The notes: generated by a model from the sequence alone, not told the origin. A stretch of 64,000 bases of DNA from CAYOUV01 sp963790075 (GCA_963790075.1 CAWBNG010000003.1:806001-870000), one strand, 5' to 3'; numbered from the stretch's first letter, positions 18,361-27,710 are shown. Made by a program: numbers and translations.

Positions 18361-19958
18361 ATGCCTGAAACAACTCCCGTTCTCGACCCGCAGTCAGCTC
18401 CGGTATTGGAACGCGATTCTGGCGAAACCATCCTGATCGCTGAAAATATTACAAAAATCTTCCCGGGTACGGTGGCGCTGGAAGACGTCACGTTTCACGT
18501 CCGCAAGGGGCAGGTGAATGTTTTGATTGGGGAAAACGGCGCGGGGAAGTCTACGCTGATGAAGATCTTGGCTGGTGTGGAGCGTCCCACCCATGGGAAA
18601 ATCCTACTGGATGGTCAGGAAATCAATTTGAATTCCCCCTTGGATGCAACCCGCCTGGGCATCGGAATTATCTACCAGGAGCTCAATCTGTGCCTCAATC
18701 TGAGCGTGGCGGACAATATTTACCTGGCACGCGAAATTACCCAAAACGGGCTGGTTGACCAAAAGGCAGAAAAACAGCGCGCTCGGGAATTAGTGAAGCG
18801 GCTCGAACAAAATATTGACCCGAATGCATTGGCCGGCGATTTGCGTATCGGGCAGCAGCAGATTGTCGAAATCGCCAAATCACTGACCCAGGAGGTACGC
18901 ATCCTGATCATGGACGAGCCAACTTCGGCGTTGAGCGCTGCCGAGGTGGAAGTCCTGTTCCGGGTGATCCGTGGCTTAAATCGCAAGGGGTTGCCATCAT
19001 TTATATTTAACATAAGCTCGAAGAATTACTCCAAATCGGCGATCAAATCACATTCTGAGGGATGGCCGCAAAGTTGCAGAAGAAGAAGCCCAAAATGTAA
19101 AAGTCCCCTGGCTGATCGAGAAAATGGTGGGGCGAAACCCGGCGGCTTTATTCACGCGCAAAGAACGTCCTTTGGGCAATGTTCTGCTTAAGGTGGAAAA
19201 CTTGACCCTGCCACGACTTGGAGGCGGGTATGCGCTTGACCATGTCTCTTTCGATTTGCGCGAAGGCGAAATTTTGGGCTTTTATGGCCTGATGGGCGCC
19301 GGGCGCTCCGATTTGGTGGACTGCCTGGCAGGCGCGAACTTGCAGACAGAAGGGAAAATCTGGCTGAATGGCGTTTCAGTAACCTCCACAAACTGTTTCA
19401 GAGCGGATCGAAGCCGGGTTCGTGCTGGTTCCTGAAGACCGTCAACGTTATGGCCTGGTGCAACCGCTTTCGGTCATAGATAACATGCTGCTTGCCAGCC
19501 TGAAGAATTATCTAAAGGGAATTTTTCTGGCACGCAAGCAGGAAAAAGAGGCCACGAAACAGCAAATCAAGGAGTTATCCATTCGCGTGGCAAATCCGCA
19601 GCAGCCGATTACTTCCCTGAGCGGCGGTAACCAGCAAAAGGTGGTAGTGGCCAAGGGCCTGCTAACAAAACCAAAAGTACTGTTGCTCGACGAGCCGACG
19701 CGCGGCATTGATGTGGGCGCAAAATCGGAAATATTCGAGATCATGAATCACCTGGCATCGCAAGAATATGGGGTGATTTTCGTCTCATCGGAACTGAAGG
19801 AAATTCTGGCGATGTCCGATCGGATTCTGGTCATGTCGAAGGGCGCCGTTACGGGTGAATTTACTCATCAAAATGCAACCGAAGAAAAATTGGTTGCGGC
19901 TTCGGCCATTGGTCATGGTCCATCAAACGGAGGTAATCATCATGCAACAGGAAACTAA
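18361..19958 (+). CDS. Sugar ABC transporter ATP-binding protein (RbsA/MglA type), two or three frameshifts
   Basis: About 530 codons with two fused ATPase domains, as in RbsA. First domain: Walker A GENGAGKST, LRIGQQQIVEIAKSL signature region, Walker B ILIMDEPTSAL. Second domain: FYGLMGAGRSDLVDCLAG (degenerate Walker A), VPEDRQRYGLV, LSGGNQQKVVVAKGL and LLLDEPTRGIDVGAK. The frame breaks near 18995-19030 (LNRKG to IYISHKLEELL-type sequence) and near 19400 (VSVTSTN to ERIEAGFVLVPEDR). It energises import of a monosaccharide with the permease that overlaps its 3' end by 17 bp. An intact enzyme is expected if the breaks are sequencing errors. Confidence 0.85.
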
Positions 19959-21018
19959 ACCGAACCCGGCGTCTTCAAAAAAGAGGCGCAGTATCACCAA
20001 GACAGACATTCAACAGTTTCTGCTGCGAGGCAGAGCCTTTATTGCGCTCATCCTGGTACTGGTTGTTTTTACATCGATCTCGCCGAAATTTGTAAGTGGC
20101 GAGAATATTGTGATTATGTCGAAGCATGTAGCCATCAATGCGATACTGGCTATTGGCATGACTTTTGTCATACTGACCGCTGGCATTGACTTGTCTGTAG
20201 GCTCGCTTGTAGGACTGACTGCCATGATTGCCGGCGGATTGATTAATGAGGGCATCAGCCTGCCGGCACTTGGGATTATCCTTTATCCCCATATCTGGAC
20301 GATTATCCTGATTTCACTGGCGCTGGGGACCTTGATGGGCGCCTTTCAAGGTTGGATTATCACGCGTTTCAATGTGGCTCCGTTCATTGCCACCCTCGGC
20401 GGCTTTTATGTGTTTCGCGGACTAGCCGGTTTGCGCAACAATGGTTACACTTTTCCCAATCTTGTCGGGCGGCCTGAATATGGCAATACCGGGTTTTCAA
20501 TTCTGGGGGCAGGCAGTTTTTTGGGAGTTAACTATTCCATCTGGTTGATGTTCGTTTTTGCACTCCTGGCCTACATCGTGGCCAGCCGTCTGTCCTTTGG
20601 ACGCCATGTGTATGCGGTTGGCGGGAACGAACGTGCGGCTGAGCTTTCCGGTGTCCATGTCAACCGCACGAAAGTAATTGTCTACAGCATCAGCGGGCTT
20701 TGCGCGGCGATGGTCGGTTTGATTATTGCCTCACAACTCGTGGCAGCGCACCCCGCAAGCGGCGAGAGTTATGAGTTGACCGCGATTGCTGCCGTGGTTT
20801 TGGGCGGCACTTCCCTGGATGGTGGGCGCGGCAGTATCGGTGGAACCTTGATTGGCGCATTCGTTATCGGCGTGTTAGCCGATGGTCTGGTGATGATGGG
20901 CGTTTCATCCTTCTGGCAGCAAGTGATCAAAGGCGCTGTCATCGTGCTGGCTGTGATTATCGATCAGGTTCAGGCGCGTATGCAGGAACGAATTGCACTT
21001 CAGAAACACAGGAAATGA
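19942..21018 (+). CDS. Sugar ABC transporter permease (RbsC type)
   Basis: About 358 residues with eight to ten hydrophobic segments. Characteristic RbsC/BPD_transp_2 stretches: AINAILAIGMTFVILTAGID, DLSVGSLVGLTAMIAGG, NVAPFIATLGGFYVFRGLAG, YAVGGNERAAELSGVHVNRT and AAVVLGGTSLDGGRGSIGGT. The start at ATG 19942 is preceded by GGAGGTAATCATC and gives a polar N-terminus (MQQETKPNPASSKKRR). The frame is intact. It is the membrane channel of the importer and pairs with the preceding double ATPase. Confidence 0.92.
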   Translation: MQQETKPNPASSKKRRSITKTDIQQFLLRGRAFIALILVLVVFTSISPKFVSGENIVIMSKHVAINAILAIGMTFVILTAGIDLSVGSLVGLTAMIAGGLINEGISLPALGIILYPHIWTIILISLALGTLMGAFQGWIITRFNVAPFIATLGGFYVFRGLAGLRNNGYTFPNLVGRPEYGNTGFSILGAGSFLGVNYSIWLMFVFALLAYIVASRLSFGRHVYAVGGNERAAELSGVHVNRTKVIVYSISGLCAAMVGLIIASQLVAAHPASGESYELTAIAAVVLGGTSLDGGRGSIGGTLIGAFVIGVLADGLVMMGVSSFWQQVIKGAVIVLAVIIDQVQARMQERIALQKHRK

Positions 21019-21150
21019 AGTGGTTTCAGAAGTTTTTTGAGAGCAATCTTCGGAAAGGAGTTTACATATCGAACAAGAAACCAAATTTCAATTCCCTTGG
21101 TTGAGTTTTTCCAAATTTTCAACTCAACTACTTAATAAAGAGGAGAATAA

Positions 21151-22184
21151 GATGTCTAACAAGAAGTTTGTCGTTTTCCTGAGTCTGCTTGCCGGTACTT
21201 GGCATGGTACTCAGCGCCTGTGGCAGCCCTGCAGCTACGGAGGCTCCTGCTACGGAAGCCCTGCTGCTTCTGCGGGTGGCTTGATCTGCGTGATCGTCCC
21301 GTCAGTCGACAACCCGTTCTTTGGCTCGGAGCAGAAAATTGCAGCGCGAAGGCAGAAGAGCTTGGCTATACAACTCTGAAACTTGTCCATGACGACGATG
21401 CCCAAAAACAGAGTGACGAGATCGATACCTGTATTGCCCAGAAGGCTGTGGCGATTATCCTCGATAACGCCGGAGCCGATGCGAGCATCGCAGCTATCCA
21501 AAAAGCCAAGGATGCGGGCATCCCGTCCTTCTTGATCGACCGCGAGATCTCAAAGAAGGCGTGGCTGTTGCACAGATCGTTTCCAACAACTACCAAGGCG
21601 CAACTCTTGTGGCTGAAGAATTTGCCCGCCTGATGGGCGAGAAGGGCAAATATATCGAACTGACCGGCAAGGACACTGATACCAACGCCCACGTCCGCTC
21701 ACAGGGCTATCACGATGTGCTCGACGCAATGCCCGATATGACGATGGTTGCCCAGCAGACCGCTAACTGGGACCAGACCGAAGCCTACAGCGTGATGGAA
21801 AGCCTGCTCCAGGCTAATCCCGATATCACGGGCGTGATCTGCGGCAACGACACGATGGCGCTGGGCGCTGAAGCCGCATTGCTTGCGGCAGGCCGCAGCG
21901 ATGTCATCGTAGCAGGTTTCGATGGTTCTGATGACGTCAATACGTCCATCATGAACGGCGAAATCAAGGTTGGAGGCTTGCAGCCAGTAGCGGAAATGGC
22001 TAATCAGGCGGCTATCCAGGCCGACCAATACATCCGCACTGGCAGCACCGGCAAACCCGAAAAGCAGTCCATCGATATGGTATTGCTCACCTCCGAAAAT
22101 GCCTGCCAGTACACCCAGTTTGCCCCCAACGGCAAAACCAGTTGCGCGCTGCCCCTGCCCCTGCTGCTTCTGCGGGTGGCTTGA
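21151..22184 (+). pseudogene. Sugar-binding lipoprotein, first tandem copy, frameshifted
   Basis: Starts MSNKKFVVFLSLLAG, with a broken signal peptide in which CTCAGCGCCTGTGGC encodes the lipobox LSAC, followed by a Pro-Ala-Thr-Glu linker. The ribosome site AGAGGAG stands before ATG 21151. The periplasmic-binding domain (ICVIVPSVDNPFFGSEQKIA, ITGVICGNDTMALGAEAAL, VIVAGFDGSDDVNTSIMNGE) matches ribose/rhizopine-type binding proteins. Shifts lie in the linker, at 21344 (GCAGCGCGAAG for GCAGCTGCGAAG) and at about 21547. Its 3' end runs straight into the second copy. Only this copy carries the export signal. Confidence 0.85.
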
Positions 22185-23044
22185 TCTGCGTGATCGTCCC
22201 GTCAGTCGACAACCCGTTCTTTGGCTCGGAGCAGAAAATTGCAGCTGCGAAGGCCGAAGAGCTTGGCTATACCACTCTGAAACTTGTCCATGACGACGAT
22301 GCCCAAAAACAGAGTGACGAGATCGATACCTGTATTGCCCAGAAGGCCGTGGCGATTATCCTCGATAACGCCGGAGCCGATGCGAGCGTCGCAGCCATCC
22401 AAAAAGCCAAGGATGCGGGCATCCCGTCCTTCTTGATCGACCGCGAGATCACTAAAGAAGGCGTGGCTGTAGCACAGATCGTCTCCAACAACTACCAGGG
22501 CGCAACCCTTGTGGCTGAAGAATTTGCCCGCCTGATGGGTGAGAAGGGCAAATACATCGAACTGACCGGCAACGACACCGACACCAATGCGCATGTCCGC
22601 TCACAGGGCTATCACGATGTGCTCGACGCAATGCCCAATATGACGATGGTTGCCCAGCAGACCGCTAACTGGGACCAGACCGAAGCCTACAGCGTGATGG
22701 AAAGCCTGCTCCAGGCCAATCCCGATATCACGGGCGTGATCTGCGGCAACGACACGATGGCGCTGGGCGCTGAAGCCGCATTGCTTGCGGCAGGCCGCAG
22801 CGACGTAATTGTAGCAGGTTTCGATGGTTCTGATGACGTCAACACGTCCATCATGAAAGGCGAAATCAAGGTTGGAGGCTTGCAGCCTGTAGCGGAAATG
22901 GCTAATCAGGCAGCTATCCAGGCCGACCAGTACATCCGCACTGGCAGCACCGGCAAACCCGAAAAGCAGTCCATCGATATGGTTTTGCTGACCCCCGAAA
23001 ATGCCTGCCAGTACACCCAGTTTGCCCCCAACGGCAAAACCAGT
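21262..23044 (+). repeat. Tandem duplication of the binding-protein domain (period 900-902 bp)
   Basis: CTGCTGCTTCTGCGGGTGGC recurs at 21261 and 22161. The offset grows from 900 to 902 because copy one lacks two bases. The copies end with AAAACCAGTTG and differ at scattered third positions. Confidence 0.85.
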
Positions 23045-23053
23045 TGTCCGTAG
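22142..23053 (+). CDS. Sugar-binding protein, second tandem copy without signal peptide
   Basis: 303 codons, intact, almost the same as the first copy: ICVIVPSVDNPFFGSEQKIA, VSNNYQGATLVAEEFARLMG, ITGVICGNDTMALG, VIVAGFDGSDDVNTSIMKGE. It opens with RAAPAPAASAGG, the same linker that follows the lipobox in copy one, so it lacks its own signal peptide. In the undisturbed state the two copies may form one exported double-domain binding protein. Differences include several synonymous changes and a few replacements (for example GKDTD to GNDTD, DMTMV to NMTMV, NGE to KGE), so it is not an exact assembly repeat. The stop is at 23051-23053. Confidence 0.85.
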   Translation: MRAAPAPAASAGGLICVIVPSVDNPFFGSEQKIAAAKAEELGYTTLKLVHDDDAQKQSDEIDTCIAQKAVAIILDNAGADASVAAIQKAKDAGIPSFLIDREITKEGVAVAQIVSNNYQGATLVAEEFARLMGEKGKYIELTGNDTDTNAHVRSQGYHDVLDAMPNMTMVAQQTANWDQTEAYSVMESLLQANPDITGVICGNDTMALGAEAALLAAGRSDVIVAGFDGSDDVNTSIMKGEIKVGGLQPVAEMANQAAIQADQYIRTGSTGKPEKQSIDMVLLTPENACQYTQFAPNGKTSCP

Positions 23054-23108
23054 TAAGAATTGCATCTAAAAACTGACGTCGTTACAGTAAAGGTGTAATA
23101 AAAGGAGA

Positions 23109-23142
23109 GGTGGCGGGCGGTTTTACAAACCGTCCGGCCACC
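23109..23142 (+). other. Strong hairpin between binding protein and ribokinase genes
   Basis: GGTGGCGGGCGGTTT, loop TAC, AAACCGTCCGGCCACC: about 15 pairs with one bulge and one G-U. No T-run follows, so it is more like an mRNA processing or stability element than a classical terminator. Confidence 0.6.
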
Positions 23143-23148
23143 TCCGAA

Positions 23149-23209
23149 GGGGACACCTGCGACATGGAATCGGATTCACAGCCAGACACATGCACGGTAA
23201 GGTGTCCCC
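23149..23209 (+). other. Second hairpin with 10-bp perfect closing stem
   Basis: GGGGACACCT (23149-23158) pairs with AGGTGTCCCC (23200-23209) around a 41-nt interior. It follows the first hairpin by six bases and lies 44 bp before the ribokinase ATG. Confidence 0.55.
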
Positions 23210-23252
23210 ATAATTATAAGTCTGGTATTTGCTAAGATAAAGAAGTAACAAC

Positions 23253-24178
23253 ATGAATATTGTCGTGGTCGGTAGTCTCAACATGGATCTGGTTGTGCGG
23301 ATGCCGCGAATCCCCAAACCAGGGGAAACGCTCCTGGGAGGTGTTTTCAAGACGTTTCCCGGTGGCAAGGGCGCAAACCAGGCCGTTGCAGCCGCGCGCC
23401 TGAGCGCGCAGGTTACGATGATCGGCTGTGTCGGCGATGACGCCTTTGGACAGGAAATGCGGAATACGCTGATCACGGAAGGGATTGACACCACACATAT
23501 TCTGATTCATCCCGAATCCGCAAGCGGTGTGGCGCTTATTCAGGTGGACGCAAAGGGGCAAAACAGCATTGCGGTGGCTTCCGGAGCAAATTTTCAACTG
23601 AGCTGCCGATGTCGAAAAAGCATGCAGTCCATCGGAAGTTCGATGTCCTCGTAATGCCGCTCGAGACTACGCTTGAAACAATTTACACTGCCGCAAAAAT
23701 CGCCTCCCTGCGAGGGGCGAAAGTCATTCTGAACCCGGCCCCCGCTCAAGTGTTGAATAAAGACCTGCTTGAACTCGTGGATGTGTTGATACCCAACGAG
23801 TATGAAATTGCCCTGATGACCGGGGTTCCGCCGCTGCAATCTGCTGCCGATGCCCGAAGCGCTGCAGAAAAACTGCTTTCCCTTGGCGCCAAGAATTTTC
23901 TAGTAACAATGGGCAGTCGGGGTGCAATTCTTTTTGATGGGAAAATGGAATCGAATATTTCAGCCTGCCCGGTGCAGGCTGTTGATACTACCGCTGCCGG
24001 GGATTGTTTTGTCGGCGCTCTGGCGGTAGGACTATGTGAAAGAAAATCAATTGTGTCTTCTGCCGAATTTGCCAGTGCGGCGGCAGCTATTTCAGTCACC
24101 CGCGATGGAGCGCAGCCTTCTCTTCCCCGTCGTGAAGAAGTCTTACAATTTATGAATGAAAGAAGTAAGTCCAAATGA
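23253..24178 (+). CDS. rbsK: Ribokinase (PfkB family), one frameshift
   Basis: About 308 codons. N-terminal VVGSLNMDLVVRMPRIPKPG and TFPGGKGANQAVAAARL (substrate-binding GG and N), IGCVGDDAFG, LNPAPAQ, IPNEYEIALMTG, and the anion-hole/catalytic motif DTTAAGDCFVGALAVGL (usual DTTGAGD; Ala replaces Gly). It phosphorylates ribose or a related sugar at O5. The frame slips once near 23602 (FQLSCRCRK for a FQLSADVEK-like sequence), with KFDVLVMPLETTLE resuming. It overlaps rbsD by four bases, so the two are translationally coupled. Specificity could be for another pentose imported by the upstream transporter. Confidence 0.85.
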
Positions 24179-24579
24179 AAAAGATTGGAATTATCAACGC
24201 ACCCATCTCAACCGTGATTGCCCATCTTGAACACTCCGACATGCTGACCGTTGCCGATGCTGGACTGCCTGTCCCTGCTACAACGCAGCGCATTGACCTG
24301 GCGCTGAAGCCCGGGGTCCCAGGCTTTTTGGAGACTTTTGAAATTGTGCTGAGCGAAATGTTTGTCGAAAAAGCATATGTTTCCGAGGAGATTTTGACTA
24401 AAAGCCCTCACATTCATGCCGGGATTCAAAAATTATTGGGTAACGTACCTATCGAGACCCTGCCACACCCGGAATTCAAAAATTTGACCGGCTCCACCAA
24501 AGCCATTATCCGCACCGCTGAATTTACGCCCTTCGCCAACGTCATTCTCGTGGCTGGAGCCTGGGGCTTCAAATTATAA
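24175..24579 (+). CDS. rbsD: D-ribose pyranase
   Basis: 134 residues, full family length. The N-terminal HSDMLTVADAGLPVP carries the conserved Asp, and HPEFKNLTGSTKAIIRTAEFTPFANVILVAG is the C-terminal signature. The N-terminal histidine of the classic KxG...H motif is seen as HLEHSD. It interconverts pyranose and furanose forms of ribose so that the kinase can act. Intact frame, ATGA overlap with rbsK. Confidence 0.9.
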   Translation: MKKIGIINAPISTVIAHLEHSDMLTVADAGLPVPATTQRIDLALKPGVPGFLETFEIVLSEMFVEKAYVSEEILTKSPHIHAGIQKLLGNVPIETLPHPEFKNLTGSTKAIIRTAEFTPFANVILVAGAWGFKL

Positions 24580-24622
24580 ATAGCAAGATTATGATTAGTG
24601 TATCAAGATAAGGAGAAATATC

Positions 24623-26024
24623 ATGAACACCACTTTGGGAGTCATCTTTGGCAATCGAGACTTTTTCCCCGACCATCTCGTCAGCGAGGCGCGACAGGAT
24701 ATCCTTGCCCTGTTCAAGGAAATGAGCATTGAGGGAGTAATGCTCGGTGAGCAGGATACCAAACTCGGATCGGTGGAAACCTATGCCCATGCCAAAGCCT
24801 GTGCTGACCTGTTCAAAGCCAATCGTGACCGCATTGAGGGCATCCTCGTCGTTTTGCCTAATTTTGGCGATGAAAAGGGCGTGGCGGACACTATCAAATT
24901 TCAGGGCTGAATGTTCCAATTTTGGTGCAAGCCTATCCTGAAATCTAGAGGCTTTCAACGTTGAGCGCCGCCGCGATGCCTTCTGTGGCAAGATTTCGGT
25001 TTGCAACAACCTACGACAATATGGGTATGATTTTTCCCTAACCAGCCTGCACACCAGCCATCCAACTTCGGATGCGTTCAAAGAGGATTTGCAGAAGTTT
25101 ATAAGCGTCTGTCATGTGGTCAAGGGATTACGTTCTGCCCGATTGGGAGCCATCGGCGCACGCCCTGGCGCATTCAACACCGTTCGCTATAGTGAAAAAA
25201 TCTTGCAGGCCAGCGGTATAACCGTGACAACTGTGGATCTGTCCGAGATCCTGGGTGACTCTTCCCGCCTGAGTGACGACTTGCCGCGCGTGAAGTCAAA
25301 GTTGGACGAGATTCACGCCTATGCCAAACATGATACAGTTCCTTCGCCTGCTCTGGTGCGTATGGCCAAGCTGGGCGTTGTGATTTCTGATTGGATGGAA
25401 GCCAATGATCTGCAGGCGACTGCCCTCCAGTGCTGGACCTCCATCCAAAAAAACTATGGCATCAACGCTTGTACCCTGATGAGTATGATGAGCAATCAGC
25501 TCATGCCCTCCGCCTGCGAAACGGATATCACCGGCGTGGTCTCGATGTACGCCCTGCAACTGGCCTCCAACTCTCCCGGTGCACTTGTGGACTGGAATAA
25601 CAATTACGCCGATGATCCCGATCGCTGTGTTTTATTCCACTGCGGCAACTGGGCGAAGTCCTTTGTCCCCGAAATAGAGATCAAGACTGCACCGATTTTG
25701 GGAACTACCATCGGTGAAGAAAATACATATGGAGCCATGGCTGGCCGCGCCGCCTCTGGACCCATGACGTTTGCACGCGTCGGCACTGACGATACCAACG
25801 GAGTTATCCGCGCTTATACAGGCGAAGGCGAGCTCACCAACGATCCGCTGGACACCTTCGGTCACCGCGCTGTGCTACACACTCCCGATCTGCAAAAATT
25901 GCTTGCATACCTTTGTAGGAATGGGTTCGAGCATCATGTTGCCATGACGATGGGCAATGTTGCAGGAGCCCTCGATGAAGCCTTTACAAATTACATGGGC
26001 TGGGAAAATTACAATCATTCATAG
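24623..26024 (+). CDS. L-fucose/arabinose isomerase-family protein, frameshifted
   Basis: About 467 codons. N-terminal part MNTTLGVIFGNRDFFPDHLV to VLPNFGDEKGVADTIK, then a region of two breaks (about 24908-25085) still readable as NVPILVQAYP and DAFCGKISVCNNLRQYG. From 25089 follow RLGAIGARPGAFNTVRYSEK, ALQCWTSIQKNYGINACTLM, PSACETDITGVVSMYAL, FHCGNWAKSF, TFARVGTDDTNGVIRAYTGEG and HHVAMTMGNVAGALDEAF. The Glu of CETD and the HCGN histidine are typical metal ligands of this fold. It isomerises an aldose to a ketose, probably the substrate of the FGGY kinase. RBS AAGGAG before ATG 24623. Closest guess is a fucose-isomerase-like enzyme, sugar unknown. Confidence 0.75.
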
Positions 26025-26178
26025 GGTGAGCTGGCTTTTTATTTCATCCGTTCAGATTTGTGAGGTTAAACAGCGAGATTCGAAGACACAAAAAACTGAC
26101 GTTTGAAGGTCAGTTATTTTTCACTTTCTAAAAAGTGTTTCACTGTTGGGTACTTTGCCTCTAAAGGAAATTGACAAG

Positions 26179-27008
26179 ATGATCAGTAATATAAAAGATT
26201 GCACTCTGTTAAACAACGGGCTTAAAATGCCCTGGTTGGGGTTTGGCGTTTTTCAGATTAACGATGGTCAGGAAGTGGAACATGCGGTTAAGTCTGCCTT
26301 GGAAATCGGCTATCGCAGTATTGATACGGCGACCGTATATGGAAATGAACGCGGCGTCGGCAAAGCGATCCGAGAGAGCGGTATCCTGCGTGAGGATATT
26401 TTTTTGACCACCAAGGTGTGGAATGATGACCAGCGCGAGAAGCGAACACTGGCGGCTTTTGAAGAAAGCCTGAAACGCTTAGAGACTGAGTACGTGGATT
26501 TGTACCTGGTCCATTGGCCCGTGAAGGGTTGTTATCAAGAGACGTGGCAGGTGATGGAGGAGATTTATCAAAGTGGCCGCGCCAAAGCGATTGGTGTCAG
26601 TAATTTTATGGTGCATCATCTTGAAGATATTTTGCGTGATAGCCAGATAGTCCCCAGCGTGAATCAGGTAGAGTTCCATCCGTTTCTTGTCCAACCCGAA
26701 CTATTAAGATTTTGTCAAAGTCACAAGATTTAGGTGGAAGCCTGGAGTTCTTTAATGGATGGAAAAATTACCAATGAACAAGTTGTTCAAAAGCTGGCCG
26801 AAAAATATCATAAGACCCCGGCACAGATTGCTCTACGCTGGGATTTACAGCATGAAGTGGTTACGATTCCCAAATCAACCCACTCCAACCGCATCGCCGA
26901 GAACAGTCAGATTTTCGACTTTGAGCTTTCACCGGCAGACATGAATTGTTGGATGCGCTGGATGAAGGAAAGCGCGTTGGACCAGATCCGGATAGTTTTA
27001 ATTTTTGA
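26179..27008 (+). CDS. Aldo/keto reductase with in-frame TAG and a 3' frameshift
   Basis: About 276 codons. The tetrad is present: Asp and Tyr in SIDTATVYGNERGVG, Lys in FLTTKVWNDDQ, His in YLVHWPV. NADPH-site elements GRAKAIGVSNF and TIPKSTHSNRIAEN are also seen. TAG at 26731-26733 interrupts SHKI-VEAWSSL where relatives have Gln, consistent with CAG to TAG, and the frame then continues unchanged. Near 26948 one base is missing; in the corrected frame the protein ends LDEGKRVGPDPDSFNF at TGA 27006. It would reduce a sugar aldehyde or ketone. ATG 26179 was chosen because AAAGGA lies ahead and the upstream codons are not family-like. Confidence 0.8.
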
Positions 27009-27372
27009 GTGTGTACCAATTCAATTTGAGTTGCGAGAGTTCGTTGACATAACAATGATTGTAGACATGAATAATTTCTACCCCCAAAAAGACAAGAAGG
27101 AGCGGCTTGCCGAACTACGCAAACAGTCCACCGAGATGAAACAGGGTGTTTATCATCATCAATGAATAGTTTGTCGGCGACATTTCACATACTCATGGCG
27201 TCACCACTACCACTGCAACGTGGTAGAAAGTTCGAAGTCATAAGGAAAATAAGTAACACTAATGTTCCTTGACGATTTCTCAAGATTCAATCAAATTCGT
27301 AAAAAGGTAATCCGTATGTACCGTATTTTCCCCTGATTTTAGGGAGGGGTGCGGTTCGGAACAGATCCACGT
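27009..27372. other. Gene-poor stretch with a possible gene remnant
   Basis: The frame 27045-27165 encodes NNFYPQKDKKERLAELRKQ and ends MKQGVYHHQ. This faintly resembles the N-terminal lead of GIY-YIG-type proteins, but no domain follows. At about 27214-27235, CTACCAC/GTGGTAG forms a 7-bp hairpin. Nothing else is supported. Confidence 0.3.
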
Positions 27373-27379
27373 GGGGGCA
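27370..27379 (+). repeat. Copy of the tRNA-Glu acceptor end (possible island boundary)
   Basis: CGTGGGGGCA is identical to the last ten bases of tRNA-Glu (12940-12949). It lies at the far end of the sugar island. A 10-mer can recur by chance, so the link is tentative. Confidence 0.3.
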
Positions 27380-27520
27380 CACTGAGGCCGTCTGATTAGA
27401 CGGTCCTTTCGGCTAAAACCGGAGCCCCCGTTCAGGGGAGACTACACCCAGCAGGGATGTTATCCGCATTTCCGTGCCATCTCCCGCTTACGGGGACCTG
27501 CGATAGAAAGCTGCGCAAGG
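27373..27520 (+). ncRNA. Possible structured noncoding RNA (unassigned)
   Basis: GGGGGC (27373-27378) pairs with GCCCCC (27424-27429), enclosing GCCGTCT-GATT-AGACGGT and CGG-CTAAAA-CCG hairpins. Further short stems follow (GGAT-GTT-ATCC, CCCG-CTTA-CGGG). There is no open frame of note. I could not match it to tmRNA, RNase P, 6S, SRP or a riboswitch class. Strand is uncertain, since the palindromes read equally on both. Confidence 0.35.
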
Positions 27521-27637
27521 GGGACCTATCTAAATCGATACCCTGTTCTTCAGCTCGACCATCAAACCCCAAGGATACCCGGTTTTGGCACTTGCGTTAT
27601 ACATAGTTGTGCTATAAAATGTGAACAACCACTATTG

Positions 27638-27691
27638 TTATTCATATTTAATCAGTAAAGTATGAATAACAGCAGGCCTTATTCATACTTT
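27638..27691. promoter_or_regulatory. Operator-like inverted repeats upstream of fic
   Basis: TTATTCATA at 27638-27646 and 27679-27687 and its complement TATGAATAA at 27661-27669. The last two extend to a perfect 13-bp inverted repeat (27657-27669 with 27679-27691). It sits 20 bp before the Fic start. The half-site ATGAATAA is the same as in the SorC operator at 14213. Confidence 0.6.
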
Positions 27692-27710
27692 TTAAGAAGA
27701 AAACGAAAGC

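Noticed and set aside
21262..23044. Binding-protein duplication as a pure assembly duplicate
   Set aside because: The copies differ at many synonymous sites and several residues, so it is not one sequence placed twice; mixed haplotypes remain possible.
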